Shown in pieces: positions 58,545 through 64,000 of a DNA stretch of 64,000 bases. Source of the DNA: Massilia sp. Root351 (GTDB taxonomy: Bacteria; Pseudomonadota; Gammaproteobacteria; Burkholderiales; Burkholderiaceae_D); NCBI RefSeq assembly GCF_001425045.1, contig NZ_LMDJ01000002.1:186001-250000 (forward strand), written 5' to 3'. A program made the position numbers and the translations under genes. Within the stretch, counting starts at the first letter, position 1, and every line of letters starts with the position of its first letter. The notes beneath the pieces are model-generated. The model worked only from the letters and a program-made list of their open reading frames with translations, was not told the DNA's origin and made no database searches.

Positions 58545-60097
58545 AAATTCGCGCGCAAATCGGCATGGTCCTGAACCTGGACAAGTGCATCGGCTGCCAT
58601 ACCTGCTCGGTCACGTGCAAGAACGTGTGGACCAGCCGGGACGGCGTGGAGTACGCCTGGTTCAACAACGTGGAAACCAAGCCCGGCATCGGCTATCCCA
58701 AGCAGTGGGAGAACCAGGACAAGTGGAACGGCGGCTGGCGCCGCACCGGCGCGGGCAAGATCGAGCCGCGCCAGGGCAGCCGGCTGAAGATACTGGCCAA
58801 CATTTTCTCCAACCCGAACCTGCCGCAGATCGACGAGTATTACGAGCCGTTCACCTATGACTATGAGCGCCTGCAGAACGCGCCGCTGTCGGAAACGCCG
58901 CCCACCGCCCGTCCCATTTCGGTGCTGACCGGGAAGAAGATGGACAAGATCGAGTGGGGTCCGAATTGGGAGGATGACCTGGGCGGCGAGTTCGCGCAGC
59001 GCAGCCAGGACAAGCTGTTCGACAATATGCAGAAGGAGATGTACGGCACCTTCGAGAACACCTTCATGATGTACCTGCCGCGCCTGTGCGAGCATTGCCT
59101 GAATCCGACTTGCGTGGCGTCCTGCCCGTCGGGCTCGGTGTACAAGCGCGAAGACGACGGCATCGTGCTGATCGACCAGGACAAGTGCCGCGGCTGGCGC
59201 ATGTGCATCTCCGGTTGCCCGTACAAGAAGATTTACTACAACTGGTCGTCCGGCAAGGCCGAGAAGTGCACCTTCTGCTACCCGCGCATCGAGGCGGGCC
59301 AGCCTACCGTGTGCTCGGAGACCTGCGTGGGCCGCATCCGCTACCTGGGCGTGCTGCTGTACGACGCCGACCGCATCGAGGCCGCCGCCTCGGTGGCCGA
59401 CGAGCGCGACCTGTATCCGTCGCAACTGGGCCTGTTCCTGGACCCGCACGATCCTGCCATCATCGAGGAAGCGCGCCGCCAGGGCATCCCGGACGCGTGG
59501 CTGGAGTCGGCCAAACGCTCGCCGGTCTACAAGATGGCGGTGGAGTGGAAGGTGGCGTTCCCGCTGCATCCCGAATACCGCACCTTGCCCATGGTGTGGT
59601 ACATCCCGCCGCTGTCGCCAATCCAGGCGGCGGCCGAATCGGGCAAGCTGGGCCGCAACGGCATCCTGCCGGACACGCAAAGCCTGCGCATCCCGGTGCA
59701 GTACCTGGCCAACCTGCTGACGGCGGGCGACCAGGTGCCGGTGGTGAGGGCGCTGGACCGCATGCTGGCCATGCGCGCTTACATGCGCGGCAAGAGCGTG
59801 GAGGGCGTGGAGCTGCTGGACGTGCTGAAGCAGGTTGGCCTGGACAAGGCCACCGTGGAGGACATGTACCACATCATGGCCATCGCCAACTACGAGGACC
59901 GCTTCGTGATCCCGAGCAGCCACAAGGAGATGGCCGAGGACAGCTTCAATGAGAAGGGCAGCTGCGGCTTCAGCTTCGGCAACGGCTGCTCGGACGGCGT
60001 GAGCGACGCCAGCCTGTTCGGCAAGCGCAAGCACGGTTCCACCATCTTTGTGTCCATGCCCAAGTCGCGCAAGAAGAAGGAGGCGCTCGATGTCTGA
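58541..60097 (+). CDS. narH: Respiratory nitrate reductase beta subunit
   Basis: A 518-residue iron-sulfur subunit passing electrons from NarI to NarG. Cluster motifs are CIGCHTCSVTCK, CEHCLNPTCVASCP, CRGWRMCISGCP (the tryptophan replacing a cysteine, for a 3Fe-4S cluster) and CTFCYPRIEAGQPTVCSETC. Full length for the family. Overlaps narG and narJ. Confidence 0.97.
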   Translation: MKIRAQIGMVLNLDKCIGCHTCSVTCKNVWTSRDGVEYAWFNNVETKPGIGYPKQWENQDKWNGGWRRTGAGKIEPRQGSRLKILANIFSNPNLPQIDEYYEPFTYDYERLQNAPLSETPPTARPISVLTGKKMDKIEWGPNWEDDLGGEFAQRSQDKLFDNMQKEMYGTFENTFMMYLPRLCEHCLNPTCVASCPSGSVYKREDDGIVLIDQDKCRGWRMCISGCPYKKIYYNWSSGKAEKCTFCYPRIEAGQPTVCSETCVGRIRYLGVLLYDADRIEAAASVADERDLYPSQLGLFLDPHDPAIIEEARRQGIPDAWLESAKRSPVYKMAVEWKVAFPLHPEYRTLPMVWYIPPLSPIQAAAESGKLGRNGILPDTQSLRIPVQYLANLLTAGDQVPVVRALDRMLAMRAYMRGKSVEGVELLDVLKQVGLDKATVEDMYHIMAIANYEDRFVIPSSHKEMAEDSFNEKGSCGFSFGNGCSDGVSDASLFGKRKHGSTIFVSMPKSRKKKEALDV

Positions 60098-60845
60098 TCT
60101 AGCCCATGATCTGGCCCATGAGACGGCCCCGGCGTCGCCGCTGGCCGCCGCCGCGAACGGCGCCATGCGCGGCCTGCAGGTGCTGTCGGCCCTGCTGCTC
60201 TACCCGGAAGCGGAGATGATCGCCGCGCTGCCCGAGCTGCGCCAGGCGCTGGACAGCCAGCCTTTCTGGCAGGCGCGCCTGCAGCCGCTGTTCGACCACC
60301 TGGGCGGCGCCCGGCTGATCGACCTGCAGCAGCAGTACGTGCAGACCTTCGACCGCAGCCCCGGCCACTCGCTGCACCTGTTCGAGCATATCCACGGCGA
60401 GTCGCGCGACCGCGGCCAGGCCATGGTGGACTTGCTGGCCGAGTACAGCAAGCACGGCCTGCAAATGGTGGGCGACGACCTGCCGGACTATGTGCCGCTG
60501 TTCCTGGAGTTCCTGTCGCAGCAGGACGCGGACACCGCGCTGCCGCTGCTGGGCGACGCGATCCATGTGCTGGCCCATCTGGGCCGCAAGCTGCGCGCCT
60601 CGGGCAGCCCGTACGCCTGCGTGTTCGACCTGGTCGAAACGCTCAGCCCCGTCGTCCCCGAGGAGCTGAGCGAGCCGCCGGTGCGCGACATGGACGAGGC
60701 GCTGGAGACCTTCGGCCCCGGCGCCGACGGCGTCGAGCCGCTGCTGGCCGGCGCAGCGATGGGTATCGGCGCGGCCGGCCCCATCGCGGGCGGCCAGCAA
60801 CCCATCCATTTCTACCCGCGCGCGGCCGGCGCGGCGCAACCCTGA
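60090..60845 (+). CDS. narJ: Nitrate reductase assembly chaperone
   Basis: A 251-residue TorD/DmsD-type chaperone for molybdenum-cofactor insertion into NarG. The YVQTFDRSPGHSLHLFEHIHGESRDRGQAMVDL stretch near residue 85-115 is a NarJ signature. ATG at 60090 overlaps the end of narH. Confidence 0.95.
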   Translation: MSDLAHDLAHETAPASPLAAAANGAMRGLQVLSALLLYPEAEMIAALPELRQALDSQPFWQARLQPLFDHLGGARLIDLQQQYVQTFDRSPGHSLHLFEHIHGESRDRGQAMVDLLAEYSKHGLQMVGDDLPDYVPLFLEFLSQQDADTALPLLGDAIHVLAHLGRKLRASGSPYACVFDLVETLSPVVPEELSEPPVRDMDEALETFGPGADGVEPLLAGAAMGIGAAGPIAGGQQPIHFYPRAAGAAQP

Positions 60846-60855
60846 GGAGAGAATC

Positions 60856-61539
60856 ATGAGTTACCTGCACCAATTCCTGTTCGGGATTTATCCCTATATT
60901 GCGCTGGCGGTGTTCCTGCTGGGCAGCCTGGTCCGCTTCGACCGCGAGCAATACAGCTGGCGTTCGGAATCCAGCCAGGTGCTGCACACCGGCCTGCTGC
61001 GCTGGGGCAGCCCGCTGTTCCATCTCGGCGTGCTCGGACTGCTGGGCGGCCACGCGGCCGGCCTGCTGACACCGGTCGGCGTGTGGGATGCGCTGGGCGT
61101 AACCCACGGCGCCAAGCAGATGGTGGCCATGGTGGCCGGCGGCGTGATGGGCAGCCTGTGCCTGATCGGCCTGCTGATGCTGCTGGCACGCCGCTTCAGC
61201 AACGACCGCGTGCGCCACGCCACCAGCCTGAAGGACAAGCTGGTGCTGCTGTGGCTGCTGGCCACCTTGCTGCTGGGCCTGAGCTCCATCTTCGTCTCGG
61301 CCGGCCACATGGACGGCCACATGATGGTGCTGCTGATGAACTGGGCCCAGCACGTGGTGACCTTCCGCGGCGACGCCGCCAGCTTCATCGTCGATGCGCC
61401 GCTGGTGTTCAAGCTGCACCTGTTCATGGGCATGTCGCTGTTCGTGATCTTCCCCTTCACCCGCCTGGTGCATGTGTGGAGCGGCTTCGGCGCGCTGGCC
61501 TATCTGAACCGCGCTTTCCAACTGGTGCGTTCGCGCTAA
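60856..61539 (+). CDS. narI: Respiratory nitrate reductase gamma subunit (cytochrome b)
   Basis: A 227-residue membrane subunit with five helices and two b hemes. It oxidises quinol and anchors NarGH. Recognisable parts are YLHQFLFGIYPYIALAVFLLGSLVRFDREQYSWR, LFHLGVLGLLGGH and KLHLFMGMSLFVIFPFTRLVHVWS, with the heme histidines. Starts 10 bases after narJ. Confidence 0.96.
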   Translation: MSYLHQFLFGIYPYIALAVFLLGSLVRFDREQYSWRSESSQVLHTGLLRWGSPLFHLGVLGLLGGHAAGLLTPVGVWDALGVTHGAKQMVAMVAGGVMGSLCLIGLLMLLARRFSNDRVRHATSLKDKLVLLWLLATLLLGLSSIFVSAGHMDGHMMVLLMNWAQHVVTFRGDAASFIVDAPLVFKLHLFMGMSLFVIFPFTRLVHVWSGFGALAYLNRAFQLVRSR

Positions 61540-61549
61540 GGAGAACACT

Positions 61550-62314
61550 ATGGGTATTGCCATCAACGGTGTCGACATCACCGACGCGCAGATCGCCAGC
61601 GAGCTGCCGCACCACCGGCACGCCGCCAATCCGCTCAAGCAGGCGGTGCACGAGGTGGTGCTGCGCCAGCTGCTGCTGCAGGAGGCGGCCCGCCTGGGTG
61701 TGGGCGCCGGCCTGGAGGGACAGCCGCTGGACGAGGATGACTTGATCGAGGCGCTGTTCGAGCTGGAGCTGCGGGTGCCGCCGGTCACGGACGACGCCTG
61801 CCGCCGCTACTACCAGGGCCGGCTGGAGCGCTACCGCACCGGCGCCGTGCTGGAGGCGCGCCACATCCTGTTCCAGGTGACGCCCGCCGCGCCGCTGGAG
61901 CTGCTGCGCGGGACGGCCGAGCTGCTGCTGGCCGAGCTGCAGGCCAACCCGGAGCGCTTCGAGGAGCTGGCGCGCACCTATTCGAACTGCCCGTCGGGCG
62001 CCGTGGGCGGCAGCCTGGGCCAGCTGCAGCGCGGCCAGTGTGTGCCGGAGTTCGAAGCGCTGCTGTTCCGGCTGCAGCCGGGCGAGCTGGCCGGGCGCCT
62101 GCTGGAAACCCGCTTTGGCTTGCATATCGTGCAAGTGATGCGCAGCGATCCGGGCCACCTGGTGCCGTACGAGGCGGTGGCGGCGCAGATCGCCGACGAA
62201 CTGGGGCGCCAGAGCTGGCAGCGCGCGCTGCACCAGTACATGCGCATCCTGGCCGGCCGCGCCGCCATCGAGGGCGTGGAGCTGGAAGGCGTGGACACGC
62301 CGCTGGTGCAGTAA
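61550..62314 (+). CDS. Parvulin-type peptidyl-prolyl isomerase (NifM-like)
   Basis: A 254-residue protein without a signal peptide, so probably cytoplasmic. The parvulin domain (about residues 100-205) contains RHILFQV, SNCPSGAVGGSLGQLQRGQCVPEFEALLFRLQPGEL and FGLHIVQV. It follows narI by 10 bases, a common final gene of nar operons in Beta- and Gammaproteobacteria; it may assist folding of the nitrate reductase. Confidence 0.88.
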   Translation: MGIAINGVDITDAQIASELPHHRHAANPLKQAVHEVVLRQLLLQEAARLGVGAGLEGQPLDEDDLIEALFELELRVPPVTDDACRRYYQGRLERYRTGAVLEARHILFQVTPAAPLELLRGTAELLLAELQANPERFEELARTYSNCPSGAVGGSLGQLQRGQCVPEFEALLFRLQPGELAGRLLETRFGLHIVQVMRSDPGHLVPYEAVAAQIADELGRQSWQRALHQYMRILAGRAAIEGVELEGVDTPLVQ

Positions 62315-62349
62315 GCAGGCATAGGCATGTAGGGGAACGGGACAGGGGG

Positions 62350-62417
62350 CTAGTCATTTCGGGCTAGTCCCCTAGTCCTTCATGGGCAGTGGCAAAGACC
62401 GCCCGCGCCGCTACAAT
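62350..62417 (+). promoter_or_regulatory. moaA promoter with three CTAGTC repeats
   Basis: CTAGTC occurs at 62350, 62364 and 62372 (spacings 14 and 8). TACAAT (62412-62417) is a good -10; TGGCAA (62390-62395) is a poor -35 at 16 bases. The three repeats would sit near -72, -58 and -50, usual positions for an activator. Confidence 0.5.
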
Positions 62418-62446
62418 CGGCTTAATCGATATGAAGGAGCATCACG

Positions 62447-63421
62447 ATGTTAAGCGACCGGTTTGGCCGTAGCATCGATTACCTGCGGGTGTCGGTGACG
62501 GATCGCTGCGATTTGCGTTGCACATATTGCATGCCCAAGGATTTCAAGGGTTTCGAGGATCCGCCGGACTGGCTCAGCTTTGAAGAAATCGAACGGGTGG
62601 TGGGCGCCTTTGCCCGCCTGGGTACGCGCCGCGTGCGCCTGACCGGGGGCGAACCGCTGACGCGGCGCGGCCTGCCGCGGCTGGCCGCCAGCCTGGCCGC
62701 CTTGCCGGGCGTGCAGGACCTGTCGCTGTCCACCAACGCCACCCGGCTGGCGCGCCATGCCGCGGCGCTGCGCGCAGCTGGGGTAGGGCGCCTGAACGTG
62801 AGCCTGGACGCGCTGGACCGCCAGGCCATGTGCAGCATCACCGGGCGCGACAGCCTGCCGTCCATCCTGGAAGGGCTGGCCGCCGCCAGGGCAGCGGGTT
62901 TCGACCCGATCAAGATCAATATGGTGGCAATGCGCGGCGTAAACGACAGCCAGATCGACGCCATGGTGGCGTTTTGCATAGCACAGCGCTTCATGCTGCG
63001 CCTGATCGAGGTCATGCCCATGGGCGCCAGTGGCCAGGACGCCAGCTTCATGGACCTGGCGCCGGTGCAGCGCCGCCTGCAGGAGCGCTTCGGCCTCAGG
63101 CCGCAGGCGCTGGAACTGGGCGGCGGCCCGGCGCGCTACCTGTGCACGCCGGACGGGGAAGTCAGCATCGGCTTCATCACGCCGCTGTCGCAGCACTTCT
63201 GCGCCACCTGCAACCGGGTGCGGCTGTCGGTGGACGGCACCCTGTACCTGTGCCTGGGCCAGGAGGAGAAATGCGAGCTGCGGCCGCTGCTGCGGGGCGG
63301 GGCCAGCGACGCGGAACTGGAGCAGGCCATCCGCGCGGCCATCGAATTGAAGCCGCAGCAACACGATTTCGGCCGCCAGCCGGAGAAGATCATTCGTTTC
63401 ATGTCGCAGACCGGGGGCTAG
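62447..63421 (+). CDS. moaA: GTP 3',8-cyclase (molybdenum cofactor biosynthesis protein A)
   Basis: A 324-residue radical-SAM enzyme catalysing the first step of molybdopterin synthesis. N-terminal cluster C21-DLR-C25-TY-C28; C-terminal second cluster in HFCATCNRVRL and LYLCLGQEEKC; LTGGEPLTRRGL near residue 67. GAAGGAG precedes the ATG. Its product is needed by NarG, which explains the location. Confidence 0.95.
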   Translation: MLSDRFGRSIDYLRVSVTDRCDLRCTYCMPKDFKGFEDPPDWLSFEEIERVVGAFARLGTRRVRLTGGEPLTRRGLPRLAASLAALPGVQDLSLSTNATRLARHAAALRAAGVGRLNVSLDALDRQAMCSITGRDSLPSILEGLAAARAAGFDPIKINMVAMRGVNDSQIDAMVAFCIAQRFMLRLIEVMPMGASGQDASFMDLAPVQRRLQERFGLRPQALELGGGPARYLCTPDGEVSIGFITPLSQHFCATCNRVRLSVDGTLYLCLGQEEKCELRPLLRGGASDAELEQAIRAAIELKPQQHDFGRQPEKIIRFMSQTGG

Positions 63422-63483
63422 CAAGCGGGCGCTGCCGTGTATACTTAACGTCGTACAGCATTGCAGCGCAAAGGAGAAGCACC

Positions 63484-64000
63484 ATGGCAGAGAGCATTGC
63501 GGCAGGCCGCGCAGCGGGCAGTACCGGCGCGCGCGCGCCGCTGTTTGCAGCCTGGCAACGGCTGTCGACGCGCATCGTCGGCGTGCTGGTGAGTTTCCTG
63601 GCCGTGGCCCTGCTGGTCATCGGCGGCACCTTGCTGCTGTCCTGGCAGCTCGAGGGCAGCGCCGCCGCCATCAACGTGACAGGCAGCCTGCGCATGCACA
63701 GCTACAAGCTGGGCATGCAGTTGAGTAATTTGCAAGCCCGGCAGGACAACGCGGCCGCGCGCGAAGAGATCCGCCTGCAGACCGCAGTCATCGGCGACAC
63801 GCTGTCGCAGCTGCGCCACGGCGATCCGCGCCGCCCGCTGTTTTTGCCGCCGGCATCCCCCATCCGCAGCAATTTCGACCAGGTCGAGCGCCAGTGGCGC
63901 GACGAGCTGGCGCCGCTGGCGGCCACGCTGCTGCGCCAGCAAAGCGTGAGCGCCACCGATGCCCGCATGCTCGAGGGGCGCACCGCGCGCTTCGTGGCGG
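63484..64000 (+). CDS. narX: Nitrate/nitrite sensor histidine kinase NarX (N-terminal part, cut by window edge)
   Basis: The first 172 residues of a membrane sensor run off the right edge. A membrane helix (about 29-53) is followed by the P-box-like GSAAAINVTGSLRMHSYKLGMQL (residues 58-80), the nitrate-binding motif of NarX/NarQ proteins. Kinase domains are outside the window. AAAGGAG precedes the ATG. With its response regulator (not seen) it would control nar genes. Confidence 0.85.
   Translation, partial: MAESIAAGRAAGSTGARAPLFAAWQRLSTRIVGVLVSFLAVALLVIGGTLLLSWQLEGSAAAINVTGSLRMHSYKLGMQLSNLQARQDNAAAREEIRLQTAVIGDTLSQLRHGDPRRPLFLPPASPIRSNFDQVERQWRDELAPLAATLLRQQSVSATDARMLEGRTARFVA

Noticed and set aside
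62340..62377. Molybdenum-cofactor riboswitch upstream of moaA
   Set aside because: The region is upstream of the predicted initiation site (near 62424) and the remaining leader of about 20 bases is too short; the repeats look like protein-binding sites.

Overview
The window is high-GC DNA with Burkholderiales-type gene content. Shine-Dalgarno starts are strong, many genes overlap as ATGA, and the gene families recall Oxalobacteraceae (Massilia/Duganella group). That placement is an inference from gene families; no 16S or marker gene is present. The left 25 kb is catabolic and accessory DNA. The right 38 kb is an almost unbroken anaerobic-respiration island.

Bases 1-12200 form a plant-polysaccharide locus. 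A leftward operon (kduI, kduD, kdgK, an aldose-epimerase-like gene, an AGE-type sugar isomerase, a PfkB kinase and a GH97 enzyme cut by the window edge) faces a rightward operon (GH43, GH28-like, GH43). Between them lies a perfect LacI-family-like palindrome inside the spacer of a good promoter. A Gfo/Idh/MocA sugar dehydrogenase close to L-arabinose/D-galactose 1-dehydrogenases follows a strong terminator. The set suggests import-independent breakdown of pectin side chains, unsaturated uronates and mannose-type sugars.

Bases 12200-25400 hold monomeric isocitrate dehydrogenase, a FitA/FitB toxin-antitoxin pair whose toxin has lost its C-terminus, and a Fur-controlled siderophore-receptor operon (TonB receptor, DUF3649, PepSY, DUF3325). 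Two divergent regulator/MFS pairs follow: LysR with an MFS transporter fused to a cyclophilin-like domain, and TetR with a DHA1 MFS transporter.

Bases 25400-64000 encode nitrate, NO and N2O respiration. The order is nosZ-nosR-nosD-nosF-nosY-nosL-cytochrome c-nosX; a heme-copper-like membrane protein with DUF2249; ubiU-ubiV-ubiT (O2-independent ubiquinone synthesis) running into a DGC zinc protein and a phenylpyruvate/indolepyruvate decarboxylase; nrdD with its glycyl-radical loop on a separate small ORF, and nrdG; norB (quinol type) with DUF2249 and SirB2; nsrR; two narK genes; hemN; a Dnr-type regulator; carbonic anhydrase; narGHJI; a parvulin; moaA; and the start of narX. No nitrite reductase is present.

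Regulation is unusually readable. FNR/Dnr boxes sit about 30 bases before -10 elements at nosZ, ubiU (also divergently at DUF2249), nsrR and the nar leader gene. A second motif, CTAGTCAY, which I do not recognise, lies upstream of nosZ, narK, narG and moaA, and is a candidate NarL-like site. Three long palindromes with a GGGGTC/GACCCC core, each with a different but self-complementary inner sequence, lie after the carbonic anhydrase gene.
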